Assembly: GCA_035236585.1 (NCBI GenBank)
Contig: CP141126.1
Coordinates: 68,921,414 to 68,985,413 of the forward strand
DNA length: 64,000 nucleotides
Origin: Warburgia ugandensis
Lineage: Eukaryota; Streptophyta; Magnoliopsida; Canellales; Canellaceae
Direction of reading: 5' to 3'
A program made the translations under genes and the position numbers. Of this stretch, positions 35,779 to 48,240 are shown piece by piece; positions within the stretch are counted from its first letter, which is position 1; each line of letters begins with the position of its first letter. Under the pieces are notes generated by a model. The model was not told where the DNA came from and made no database searches. It saw only the letters and a list, made by a program, of their open reading frames with translations.

Positions 35779-38426
35779 TGTGACGACCCGGGTTTTCTCA
35801 TGCATTTTTAAATGAAAAATCTAAATTCCAAAGGGGGGATCCCTATTTGAAAAACAATGCAATGTAGCGGAAAAATCTTTTATTTGAAATTCAATTTGAA
35901 AAGCCCGAGTGTCATTTGCTTTCACAACAACCAAGGTAGTTTTTGAAAAGCTTTAGAAATCATAAGTGTTTTTCCCCATATCTATCCAGTCACAGAACAC
36001 AGCCCAACTGTAATTAAATACAAATACATGTCCAAAGTGTTGAGAATTTACTTACATGGATAATTGTTTCCTTTTTGATTCACTTGCTCGTAGCACTAAC
36101 ATAGATGTCCTCTACTCATGGATGGAATCATCCTGAAAAATGTTAAGGATAGGGTGAGTATATACTACACTCAGTAGGAGTCTATCACTACTAGTTTTAT
36201 AATGCATGCGATGTTTTAAAATCATATGCTCTTTCCAAAACATGTGCATGTCTGAATACTCAAGTTCAATATCGATATAAAAATCCATTGTCAAACTGAA
36301 ATACTAACGACTTAAAGGATCACATAATCCAAAATCGAAAGTATCATATACATATATATCATAACATTATGATATGCATAAGATGCTTCATTGAATCTGA
36401 CTCATGGATATCTATCATGGTATGGTCGACCAACCTTATATCATGCCATATGCAATGCACATAAATCCACGAAACCATAGGGTCCCACTATGCCCACGAC
36501 CTCACCGCCGTGTGGTCCCTGGGTACCAAGGAACATAGGATCATATACCTCCACGGGGCATATGACACTTCGACCCAATGCCGTGACACCAGTGGTAGCC
36601 CCCTGTACCACATGCAGTCGAAGCAAGGACATGCCCTTTTTGGGTGTGGTACCCATCCACCTAATAGTGGTAGAGGCTGGGTGGCCAACCCAAACCCCTC
36701 GGCATAGCACCCACGAGCTTACTAGCCTAAATTATGTAAGATCAAATAAGCCAAAAACCTCTTTTCAAAACCTGTCCTCTTTGGGTCCCTCACAACTGCC
36801 TGGCCCTCGGCACTCCAGTATCTTTGGCAACCCTTAAAGACATGCAATTTTTGCAAGAACTTAATGCTCATAAATCATGCAATGTATGCAATAGTTTGCA
36901 AAACATATCTATGCATAATGTATATGCAATTATATACAAAACATGTCTATGCATAAAGCATTTATCACATGCATGCTGAATTAAGTCATGCTAAATGAGT
37001 CATATACTTAAAACATGTGTTCTCAAAACAATAATAGTTCTTTTAAAAGAATCTAGTAGCGATAGAACACCTACCTGGCTAGGTCGCATTAACCCCTTTG
37101 TCCTCATACGCTTCTGAACATGGTTTGGGGAATCATGGTTAGTTTGGCCCATCTTTTATGCATTTTAAAGTAGTTGGTCTTATCACTTAGGCATTAAGGG
37201 TCCATCCCTATGCCTATGGGTGTCTTAAGGTCCTAATTGGGCCTTGGTATCATCAATTTTCCAAAGGTTTAACGGCCATGCCCCACCATCCTATTCTAAG
37301 GGTCATGCCTACCTTTGATTGGGTCTTGATTAAGGATTTTATAGTTTGGGTGTGTCCGTGTCGTCGATATGGACACAACGCCTTTTGCAGCTCCTCAATC
37401 GGAGCTCTAGATCTCAAGTTATAAGCGTTTTAGTGTCACACGTACATAAGGGTCTCAAGAGTGAAAAGAGGGAATGCTAGAGCGCTACGCGTCAGCAGCA
37501 TGCGCCCGCCTTTTCTAAAGGAGAGAAAAATCCCAATTGCTAGCATACAGTGCATCTACGGCGTGCACCTCAGTGGGGGCGTTTGCAGACGCGCCGGGTT
37601 TTCCTGCCCATCTCTCTTTTGCGGGCACGTCCCCAAACGCGCCCATTGGTTTTTCTCAGACGGTATCGACGCATCACGTTCTAACTGGAATGTTTCATCG
37701 TCTAGGGGACCGGGGCATCCTCAGGACACCCTGGTTCGACCCTGTCGAACCAGTGTGGCCCAGGGAACATCCCTGGGTCCTTGGTGGCTCCCCAGGGCTC
37801 CATTTTGCATGGTTTTTCATGCAAAAACCTAGGGAAATTGATCCTAGGACTACTGTGAAGACGAGTTTTGAGGGATCTTGGGAATACCTGGCTTGTTGCT
37901 GGGTTTTTCTCCTTGTTTTCCCTCTAGGTTGTTCCTCCACAATGAGTTTTCTTCAACCTTTTGGGCTGCCATTAGAGGTGCCCAAGAGCTCTATTTATAG
38001 AGCTATAAGAGGGTTCTGGAGGGGGCTCTCACTGCCTTTGAATGGCGGTAGAGAAACCTCTAGAATGGTGGTGATTTCTCCTCCAATCAGCGCCGTTCTA
38101 GAACCCTCTAGGGGGTTGAAGATGAAGGGTGCCCGTATCAAAACGGGCCCTTGTGTTTTGCAGGCTAAATCCGTTTTTTGTAAAAATTATATTTTTGCTC
38201 CTGAACTTCAAAGGGCCATAACTTGCTCATTTTAACTCCGTTTTTGGTGATTTTGGTCTTGTTGGATTTCTTTTTCTGATACGCACCTAATGGTATCATT
38301 TTTAGGACCAAATGTCTGGGTTCAGTCAAGGTGAATAGTAAAATGACCAAAATACCCTTATCTTCAAAAACTGAACTTTTCATTGCTAACTTGGAATTTT
38401 AATATTAAAAAATTGGAGTCATTACA
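35779..38426 (-). repeat. 3' LTR of the mosaic's outer element (2.65 kb)
   Basis: On the minus strand it starts TGTAATGACTCC at 38,426 after the polypurine tract 'aagggggtaataa' and ends GTCGTCACA at 35,779. A TATA-like TATAAATA (minus strand) lies at 37,992-37,999. The GC-rich segment around 37,500-37,800 holds the family's U5-like part, with several CpG-rich strings. It belongs to the same family as the LTRs of the element at 52,116-61,850. Confidence 0.85.
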
Positions 38427-39013
38427 TTATTACCCCCTTAAAAGAATTTCGTCCTCAAAATTCCATAAATTATCATCTTCCAGGTATTTGTCTCTTAGAT
38501 GATTTCTTGGTGAATGCATTCCCCCTTAGGAATCAAATCTAGGCTCATCCTCAATTTATCATTCATATTGTTCCTCCTACAAGGCCTCACCTTTAAGGGC
38601 CGCTTTCGCTGCGTACCCTGATGCATACTCTCATACTTGATTAATTAGGGTGGGATACCTTTTATTTAGTCAACAGTACTCTAAAGGTAATGACTAAATA
38701 ATGATCTTAGGATTTTTGGTCTTCCAAATTTATGATAATAAGACCTCAATTTGATCCTTGATGGTACCCTTCCGGCTTAATTCCTTTATTTACTCATGTA
38801 GCGGCAAGGTAAGATATCACCAAAATTTTCTTTTTATGGACTATATCCATTGGTGTTCCTCATATGTTAATGGCTCTGATAAGAATCTAATAATAATTGA
38901 TATCAAACCATTTGTAGAATTTACTTCTAGTTGGTCACCATTCTTCTTCGAAAATTTCTTGTCGCATAATCTCGTGAAATTTGATACTCTACTCAAAGTC
39001 TTAAACCCCATAT
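38427..39013 (-). other. Short internal remnant of the outer element (3' end of the non-autonomous internal region)
   Basis: Read on the minus strand, this ~590-bp stretch matches 44,980-45,566 closely. It ends in the family block 'attttgaggacgaaattc' and the polypurine tract. It has no pol domain. It shares its short internal form with the copy at 44,411-45,566, whereas the copy at 40,820-43,822 has a longer form. Confidence 0.7.
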
Positions 39014-40038
39014 GCAATTTGTGAAATCGGTTGCAAAACATGCATGCAATGCATAAAATCTACTCATGCTACTATTGCATTCAAAGTCATAACCCTGCCT
39101 AGAAGCCTGACAGCCTAGAAGCCTTGTCAGCTCTCTCTGGCCCGGCCTCATCGGCACGCCCTCGTCAGCCCGCCCTCATCGGTCAAGGCTACACTTATCA
39201 TGCAATATATGCGCAATGTATTTTTCAAAACCTGTCCTCTTTGAGTCCCTCACAACTGCCTACCCAGCGTCTTTTGGGCACTCCAGCGTCTTTTGGTAAC
39301 CCTCAAGGACATGCAATCTTTCAAAAACTCAATGCTCACAAATCATGCAATATATGCATTTGTTTGCAAAACATATTTATGCATAATGTATATGCAATCA
39401 TTTACAAAACATGTCTATGCATAAAGCATTTATCACATGCATGCTGACTTAAGTCATGCTATGCATGCTGAATTAAGTCATGCTAAACAAGTCATATACT
39501 TAAAACATGTATTCAAAACAATCATATTTCTTTTAAAAAAGTCTAGTAGCGATAGAGCACCTACCTGACTAGGTTGCGCTAACTCCTTTGTCCTCGGACG
39601 CTCCTGAACATGGTTTGGGAAATCAAGGTTAGTTTGGCCCATCTTTTATGGGTTTTAGAGTAGTTAGGTCTGATTACTTAGGCATTAGGGGTCCATCCCT
39701 ATGCCTATGGTTGTCCTAAGGTCCTAATTGGGCCTTGGTATCCTCAGTTTTCCAAAGGTCTAGTGACCACGTGCCACCATCCTATTCTAAGGGTCATGCC
39801 CACCTTTGATTGGGCCTTGATTAGGGATTTTATAGTTTGGATGTGTCTGCTTCGTCGACACGGACACAACGCCTTTTGTGGCGCCTCAATCGGAGCTCTA
39901 GATCTCAAGTTATAAGCGTTTTAGTGTCACATGTACATAAGAGCCTTAAGAGTGAAAAGGCAGAATATTAGGGCGCTGCGTGCGCGTCAGCATCATGCGC
40001 CCCGACTTCCTTAAGGAACGAGAAAACCTCGTATTGCT
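39014..40038 (-). repeat. Internal piece of a B-type Tekay-family LTR, minus strand
   Basis: This is about 1 kb of LTR middle, from the block 'cacaaattgcatg' towards the LTR start. It resembles the + strand LTR at 45,567-48,240 more than the outer LTRs; both have the 'gatgagggcgggc' and 'ggcttctaggc' module. It has neither LTR end. At 40,038 it meets an LTR piece of opposite orientation. Confidence 0.7.
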
Positions 40039-40048
40039 ACTTCTTCTT

Positions 40049-40819
40049 GGTATATGATCCTGTATCCCTAGGTACCCCGGGACCACACGACGGTGAGGTC
40101 GTGGGCATAGTGGGACCCTATGATTTCGTGGATTTATGTGCATTGCATATGGCATGATATAAGGTTGGTCGATCATACCATGATAGATATCCATGAGTTG
40201 GATTCAATGAAGCATCTTATGCATATCATAATGTTATGATATATATGTATATGATACTTTCAATTTTGGATTATGTGATCCTTTAAGTCGTTAGTATTTC
40301 AGTTTGACAATGGATTTTTATATCGATATTGAACTTGAGTATTCAGACATGCACATGTTTTGGAAAGAGCATATGATTTTAAAACATCGCATGCATTATA
40401 AAACTAGTAGTGATAGACTCCTACTGAGTATAGTATATACTCACCCTATCCTTAACATTTTCAGGATGATTCCATCCACGAGTAGAGGACATCTATGTTA
40501 GTGCTACAAGCAAGTGAATCAAAAAAGGAAACAATTATACATGTAAGTAAATTCTCAACCCTTTGGACATGTATTTGTATTTAATTACAGTTGGGCTATG
40601 TGTTGTGACTGGATAGATCTGGGGAAAAACACTTATGATTTTTAAAGCTTTTAAAAAACTACCTTGGTTGTTGTGAAAGCAAATGACACTCGGGCTTTTC
40701 AAATTGAATTTCAAATAAAAGATTTTTCCGCTACATTGCATTGTTTTTCAAATAGGGATCCCGCCTTAGGAATTTAGATTTTTCATTTAAAAATGCATGA
40801 GAAGACCCAGGTCGTCACA
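40049..40819 (+). repeat. 3' part of a Tekay-family LTR, + strand
   Basis: The last ~770 bp of an LTR end at GTCGTCACA (40,819), directly before a primer site. It is nearly identical, about 1-3% different by eye, to the inverted outer LTRs (36,000-36,545 and 48,900-49,400), and clearly less similar to the LTR at 45,567-48,240, which would be its expected partner. Confidence 0.75.
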
Positions 40820-43800
40820 ATTGGTATCAGAGCCTAGGTTTTATCCTTTCATAGCCAGTCCAGCATGTCCAAGGGTCATAGACAATCAAGGGAATTCAGA
40901 AGGAGTAGCATAAACAGGAGTAGTAGAGATGACTACTTCTATTTGAGGATTACCATATTAATGCTCAGGGATGAGAATGCAAGATGATATTAGGAGATGA
41001 CGGTGACCCGAACTAGGTCACAAAGGTATGAATCTTGAAGGACTTAGCTCAATTTTGGATACCGTAATTGGAGTCTTATGAAGAGTAAAGTTCCATCGAA
41101 TAATAACTACCTGAATATTATGAAGCAAATCAGAAAATGTATACAAGTGACATATTATGTGATAGGGAAATGAATTCGACCGAGTTATCAAAGGATCTTG
41201 ACGATAAGATTGGGGATGATAGATCTGTGATAATAGATTGATCCTAACATGAACTTGTAAGAGAAGTATAACACAATCAAAACATCAATGCCATTATTAA
41301 GACATTGTATGAATTTTATTGAAGGCTATAGGCTATTGAGGATTTCAATGATCTTAAGACAAGCATTCAGTTTATCATATCTGTTAACTAAAGGAATAGA
41401 TGAAGTATCAATTATATGCAACAAAGCATATAGAGACATTGATCTAGGAAGACAAAAGTGAGGATTTTGAAGAAAAGAGAGAAAGAGATAGAGATGTAAC
41501 TACCAGTATTCAATGAATATTTGAATATTCAAAAAAAGAAGATCATGACTTTATGAAGATACATACAATCTTTCATCTTGAAGATAACCAACCAACTTCA
41601 AAGGAATAATAATAGTTGAGTTGGCAATGATACGTATAATAGAGACAAAGCATATGGGATTTAAGACTTTGAGTAGAGTATCGAATTTCAGGAGATTATG
41701 TGACAAGAAATTTTCAAAGAAGAATGGTGACAAACTAGAAATTAAATTCTACAAATGGTTTGATATCAATAAGATTCTTCTCAGATCCATTATCTTATGG
41801 GGGACACCAATGGATATAATCCATAAAAAGGAAAATTTGGTGATATCTCACCTTGCCACTACATGAGTAAATAAAGTTATATTGAAAAAGGAAATAGGCC
41901 AGGACAGTAACTTATCCATTTAGCAAGTAGGGTACCATCAAGGATCAAATTGAGGTCTCGCTATCATAAATTGGAATACCAAATATCTTAAGACCATCAT
42001 TGAGTGCTGTTGACTAAATAGAGGTATCCCACCCTAATTAATCAAGTATGTTGGTGTCTATGAGTTAGTAGTTGAAGTTATATACTCAGAAGGATGTTAT
42101 AAGTCTTTAGACTTGAGTACTTGTTAGGCTAAGTCATTTGAGGGTATAAGGCCAGTTGATTAGGCCACATCATGAAGAGCTACAAGTACAATAAATATAG
42201 TAACAACTGAGATAGGAGCAAAAATAAGAAGTGATCTAAACCAATGTGAAAGGTTTTTCAAACCTTAGTGGCTATCATGACAAGGTGAAGAAATTACTTT
42301 GGGTCTAAAAAATACTACTGACTTGGATTGAAAGAAAGGTAGATAAGTACCGATCACTCTAGAGGCTCTTAAGCTTATAACGTATCTGGGAAGAGATCAA
42401 TAGGTAATCAAATAAAGTCTTTCTATGTCTAAGAAAATGTTTATGCTTATCTGAGTATTGTAAAACTTGTTGAGTTAACAAGTTCAGTACAATTTGATAT
42501 AATTGCTATTGAAGAAGAATTATTGCTATTATAAGCTAAGTATGAGAAGGCACTTGAAAGATAAAATAAGGAGGCACTTGAAAAATAAAATTTGAGGAAT
42601 TGAGGAAATCACTACTTATGAGGATACCTCCTGACAATACAAACTACATGGTTGACGATAAAGCCTTGGTAAAAGATTGAACAATATATTGACATAGGGG
42701 ATAAGGTGAGATGGCTAGCACACTATAAGGTGAGATTGGATGTTACATTGCCTTTTAGACAAATAGTTAGTTGTTATGAGCATATACCAAGTACGAAAAA
42801 TCAACTGAAGGAATTTCCTAAGGACTAACCCTACCGGATTGAGTATAGAACTTTTGGACTGAAAGGTTGCGAAGAAAACCATCAAGCAAAGAAAGGGCAA
42901 AGAGGATGAAGACAAAGGATTCAACCATGACCTAGTAAGGGTACTTGGTTATAAGAAACTTTTTGCCTTGCATGAATGGGAACATTATTGAAAATCCTAA
43001 ATGACAAATGGATGAGAATAGTGAGATAGGCTTCTAGACGAGAACATATGACTCATGATGATGAATCGACCATTAACATTTGACATGAGTTTGGATAAGA
43101 TCCTCACAGAGGAAAGCATTTAATGAATTCAATAATTATGAAACTGGATATAGAGTTAAGACATTTTACTTTCAGTATACGATAAGGTCCTCGATGGAAG
43201 ATGCTACAAATTGGATTTCATGAGTTTATTTGAATGTAACTTTGGTCGAGGAATAAAGTCACATATGGAAAAACGGCAGACAGTTGAAATTCAAAAATAA
43301 TCAAGAAATTGGCTGTAGAGCACATGATACCATGACAATTATTGAAGTATCTTGGAGACAAATATAAAAGGTAAGAAGCAAAGTTAGACACAATAGAAAG
43401 AAGGTAACTTTTTGGACTTGTGGATAATGAAAGAGATCACTAAGATGAAAAGGATTATCTTATGATATTCAAAATAGGAGAAATAAGATAATATGATCTC
43501 AAAGAAGTATGAAGAAGCATGATCTTACGAGGAGACTATCTTATACATGATGAGATAAGTATAGGAATCTAAGGAATTCAAGATAGATGAAGTACCGCTA
43601 CAAATCAGTATTGTTAAATTGGCACGTATGAGAGTATGCTTCAGAGTACATAGCGAAAGTGGCCCTTATAGGAGGAACAATAGAAATGATAAATTGAGGT
43701 TGAGCCTAGATTTGATTCCTAAGACAGAAATGCATTCACTAAGAAATCATCTAAGAGACAAATACCTGGAAGATGATAATTTATGGAATTTTGAGGACGA

Positions 43801-43822
43801 AATTCTTTTAAGGGGGTAATAG
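40820..43822 (+). mobile_element. Internal region of a non-autonomous Tekay-family element (long form)
   Basis: Three kilobases run from the primer site to the polypurine tract 'tttaagggggtaatag'. No gag, protease, RT, integrase or chromodomain strings are visible on either strand. The last ~200 bp, with 'ggaattttgaggacgaaat', match the 3' internal ends of the other copies. A non-coding body with intact-looking priming and boundary signals is the hallmark of non-autonomous LTR elements mobilised in trans (family knowledge). The likely helper type is the element at 52,116-61,850. Confidence 0.65.
40822..40833 (+). promoter_or_regulatory. Primer-binding site (tRNA-iMet type)
   Basis: TGGTATCAGAGC starts two bases after the LTR end, the same layout as at 54,659. 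Confidence 0.85.
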
Positions 43823-44410
43823 TGTAATGCCCGAGCAATTTACACTATTTTTAACGAAAATTGAACGTTTTATAGGAAATAAACTATGTTGAATGTTTGA
43901 TTTTATTTAAAATAGTAAACGAAGGAATTTGTAAGGAAACTTAGTACCATTAGATTCTACTCGAAAAATGGAATCCAACGCCGTAAAAATCACCCAAAAC
44001 AGAGTTCATATGAAGAAGTTACAGCATTTAAAGATAGGGGTATTTCTGGAAATTAAACAGAAAAACGAAAACGGACAAAAAACGTAGGGGGCCATTTTGA
44101 TAACGGCACCCCCTGTCGTCTTCAACCTCTAGACCCTCCCAGAAACTCTTTTTTTCATGATTTCTCTAGAATACACTAGGAAAAATGGTGGCACTGCCAT
44201 TGAGGGGCACTGCCTTTCATTCCTCTATAAAAGCCCCATCTTCCCCCCTCTTCAAAACGGGTTTTTTCCAGTCATTTGAGACTGGTGTTTTCGGTAAAAC
44301 TAGAAACCCGTCTCAAACCCATCTCTTTGAGTTTTTCGACAATGGCCAGGCCCAAGTCAGGCCTGCCATTCCCGTCTCCCTCACCCCTCTTGGTGAAGAG
44401 GGGTGAGGGA
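43823..44410 (+). repeat. Divergent Tekay-family LTR piece ending in a perfect hairpin
   Basis: It starts TGTAATGCCCGAGC after a polypurine tract, so it is positioned as a 3' LTR. Blocks such as 'ggaatccaac' and 'atcacccaaaacagagtt' relate it to the other LTRs here, but it is a distinct subfamily. A TATA-like TATAAAAG lies at 44,226-44,233, followed by a short pyrimidine-rich stretch. It ends at a perfect 14-bp inverted repeat with a 6-base loop (44,377-44,410), immediately followed by internal sequence. Confidence 0.7.
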
Positions 44411-45566
44411 TCGAATTAGAACTACTTGAGTATTATGGAACAAATCCGAAGATGCATACAAGTGACATATTATGTGATAGGGAAATAAATTCAACCGAGT
44501 TATCAAAAGATTTTGATGATAATACTAAGGGTGATAATAGATATATCCTAACACGAACTTGTAAGAGAAGTATAACACGATCAAAACATCAATACAATTA
44601 TTAAGACTTTGTATAAATTTTATTGAGGCTATAGGCGACTGAGGATTTCAATGATCATAAGACAAGCATTCAGTTTATCATATCTATTAAGTAAAGGAAT
44701 AGATGAAGTATCAATTATATGCAACAAAGCAAATAGAGGCATTGATCTAGGAAGACAAAAGTAAGGATTTTGAAGAAAAGAGAGAAAGAGATAGAGAAGC
44801 AACTACCAGTATTCAATGAATATTGAATATTCAAAAGAAGAAGATCATGACTCTATGGAGATACATACAATTCTATCATCTTGAATCCTATAGGAAGGTA
44901 GGTCAAACAAATGCAAAGGAATAATACTAGGTGAGTTGGTGATCTTATTGTAAAAAGAGTATAAAAGAGAGAAAGCATATGGGGGTTTAAGACTTTGAAT
45001 AGAGCATTGAATAAAAGGACATTATGCTGCACAAAAATTTTCAAAGAGGAATGGTGACCAACTAGAAGTTAAAATTCTATAAATGGTTTGATATCAATTA
45101 TTATTAGATTCTTATCAGATCCATTAACTTATGAGGAACACCAATGGATATAGTCCATAAAAAGAAAATTTTGGTGATATCTTACCTTGCCGCTACATGA
45201 GTAAATAAAGGAATTAAGCCGGAAGGGTACCATCAAGGATCAAATTGAGGTCTTATTATAAATTTGGAAGACCAAAAATCCTAAGACCATTATTTAGTCA
45301 TTACCTTTAGAGTACTGTTGACTAAATAAAAGGTATCCCACCCTAATTAATCAAGTATGACAGTATGCATCAAAGTACGCAGCAAAAGTGGCCCTTATAG
45401 GTGAGACCTTGTAGGAGGAACAATATGTATGATAAATTGAGGATGAGCCTACATTTGATTCCCAAGGGGAAGAATGCATTCACTAAGAAGTTATCTAAGA
45501 GACAAATACCAGAAAGATGATAATTTATGGAATTTCGAGGACAAAATTCTTTTAAGGGGGTAATAA
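44411..45566 (+). other. Second copy of the non-autonomous internal region (short form)
   Basis: It matches 41,096 onward of the neighbouring copy, then follows the short form shared with 38,427-39,013, ending in the polypurine tract 'tttaagggggtaataa'. No coding domain is visible. It joins the preceding LTR piece without a primer site. Confidence 0.7.
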
Positions 45567-48240
45567 TGTAACGACACCAATTTTGTAATATTAAAAACCC
45601 AAGTTAGCAATGAAAAGTTCAGTTTTTTTTAAGATAAGGGCATTTTGGTCATTTCACTATTCACCTTGACTGAACCCAAAAATTTGGTCCTGAAAATGAT
45701 GCCATCTCAGAAAAAGGAATCCAACAAGATCAAAATCACCCAAAACAGAGTTAAAATGAGCAAGTTATGGCCCTTTGAAGTTCAGGGGTAAAAATGTAAT
45801 TTTTACAGAAACGGATTTAGCCTGCAAAACACAGGGGCCCGTTTTGATATGGGCACCCTTCATCTTCAACCTCGTAGAGGGTTCTAGAATGGCGGTGATT
45901 AGACGAGAAATCATCGCCATTCTAAAGGTTTCTCCACCGCCTCTAATGGCATCCCAAAAGGCTGAAGAAAACTGGTTGTGGAGGAGTGACCTAAAGGGGA
46001 AACAAGGAGAAAAACCCAGCAACGAGCCAGGTATGCCCAAGATCCCTCAAAACCCATCTTCACAGTAGTTCTAAGATCAATTTCCTTAGATTTTTGCATG
46101 AAAAATCATGCAAAGTGGAGCCCTGGAGAGCCGCCAAGCACTCAGGGACGTCCCCTGGGCCGCACTGGTTCGACAGGGTCAAACCAGGGTGTCCTGAGGA
46201 TGCCCCGGTCCCCCAGACGACGAAACGTTCCAGCTGGAATGTGACGCGTCGATTGCGTCTAAGAAAACCAACGGGCGCATCCAGGGACGCGCCCGCAAAA
46301 GGGAAAAACGGGCAGAAAAGTCTGCGCGTCTGCAGACGAGCCCGCTGAGGCGCACGCCGCAAACACACAGCGCTCTAGCAATCTGGGAATTTTCTGTTTC
46401 TTAAAACCGCCAGTGCGCATGCCGAGGGTGCGTAGCACACTAGCATTCCCCATTTTTACCCTTAAAGGCTTATGTACGTGTGACACTAAAATGCTTATAA
46501 CTTGAGATCTAGAGCTCTGATTGAGGCGCCGCAAAAGGTGTTGTGTCCGTGTTGACGACATGGACACACCCAGACTATAAAATCCCTAATCAAGGCCCAA
46601 TCGAAGATGGGCATGGACCTTAGAATAGGATGGTGGCACATGGCCACTAGACCTTTGGAAAATTGATAATACCAAGGCCCAATTAGGACCTTAGGACACC
46701 CATAGGGATAGGGATGGACCCTTAATTCCTAAGTGATAAGACCAACTACTCTAAAACCCATTAAAGATGGGCCAAACTAACCTTGATTCCACAAACCATG
46801 TTCAGGAGCGTCCGAGGACAAAGGGGTTAGCATGACCTAGTTAGGTAGGTGCTCTATTGCTACTAGACTTTTTTAAAAGAACTAGGATTGTTTTGAATAC
46901 ATGTTTTAAGTATATGACTTGTTTAGCATGACTTAATTTAGCATGCATATGATAAGTGCTTTATGCATAGACATGTTTTGTAAATGATTGCATATACATT
47001 ATGCATAGATATGTTTTGCAAACAAATGCATATATTGCATGATTTGTGAGCATTGAGATTTTGAAAGATTGCATGTCCTTGAGGGTTACCAAAAGACCTT
47101 GGAGTGCCCAAAAGACGCTGGGTAGGCAGTTGTGAGGGACTCAAAGAGGACAGGTTTTGAAAAATACATTGCACATATATTGCCAAGACATGTACTACAT
47201 GCATAGATTGCATGATAAGTGTAGCCTTGACTGATGAGGGCGGGCTGATGAGGGTGGGCCGATGAGGGCAGGGCAGGGCAGAGAGAGCTGACAAGGCTTC
47301 TAGGCTTGCAGGCTTCTAGGCTGTCAGGCTTCTAGGCAAGGTTATGACATTGAATGCAATACTAGCATGAGCTGATTTTATGCATTGCATGCATGTTTTG
47401 CAACCGATTTCACAAATTGCATGATTTACGATGAAGAAGTGTCATATGCCCCATGAAGGTATATGATCCTATGTCCCTAGGTACCCGGGGACCACACGGC
47501 GGTGTGGTTGTGGGCATAGTGGAACCCTATGGTTTCGTGGACTTATTTGCATTGCATATGGCATGATATGAGGTTGGTTGACCATACCATACCAGATATC
47601 CATGAGTTGGATTCAGTTGAGCATCTGATGCATATCTTTATGTTTATGATATATGATACTTTCGACTTGGATTATGATATTTATTTAAGTCGTCAGTATT
47701 CCAGTTTGATAGTGGTTTTTAATATCGATATTGAACATGATTATTCGAACATGCATATGTTTTTATGAGCACATGATTTTAAACATAGCATGCATTGCAA
47801 AACTAGTAGTAATAGACTCCTACTGAGTATAGTATATACTCACCCTATCCTTAACATTTTTTAGGATATTTCCACTTACAAATAGAAGATGCCTCAGTAG
47901 ATATTAGTGCTACGAGCACGTTAATAAACAAAGGAGACAACTATACATGTAAGTAAATTCTCAACCCTTTGGACATGTATTTGTATTTAATTATAGTTGG
48001 GCTGTGTGCTGTGATTGGATAGATCTGGGAAAAAACACTTATGATTTCTAAACTTTTCAACAACTACCTTGGTTGTTGTGAAAGCAAATGACACTCGGGG
48101 TTTTCAAAATGAGTTTAAAACTAAAAGGGTTTCCACTACATTGCATGGTTTTTATAAAATGGTTTTCAAATAGGGATGCATCTCGCCTTAGGAATTAGAT
48201 ATTGCATTTAAAAATGCATGGAAAAACCCAGGTTGTCGCA
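45567..48240 (+). repeat. B-type Tekay-family LTR, + strand (2.67 kb)
   Basis: It starts TGTAACGACACC after the polypurine tract and ends 'ggttgtcgca'. It is about 10% or more different from the outer LTRs and carries a different middle module (about 47,160-47,450) with three copies of a 'gatgagggygggc' string and three of 'ggcttctaggc'. The 5 bp after it are 'gtaac'; no matching left flank survives. Confidence 0.8.
47225..47340 (+). repeat. Short tandem repeats in the LTR middle module, shared with the TRIM
   Basis: Three 'tgatgagggcgggc'-like units are followed by three ~16-bp 'ggcttctaggctg(t)cag' units. The same string order, in fewer units, opens the TRIM LTR at 48,426-48,490, and is found inverted at 39,095-39,195. 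Confidence 0.7.

Noticed and set aside
36490-36837. 115-codon frame on the + strand, also seen at 49,358-49,825
   Set aside because: It lies in the A-type middle module of Tekay-family LTRs and recurs only because the LTR is repeated; no coding signature.
39946-40541. Region as a terminal inverted repeat of a DNA transposon
   Set aside because: The inverted similarity to 35,779-36,545 is between LTR ends of opposite orientation, ending in retrotransposon boundary and primer-site signals.
46060-46567. Arginine/alanine-rich frames on both strands
   Set aside because: They are GC-rich LTR sequence open on several phases; composition effect.
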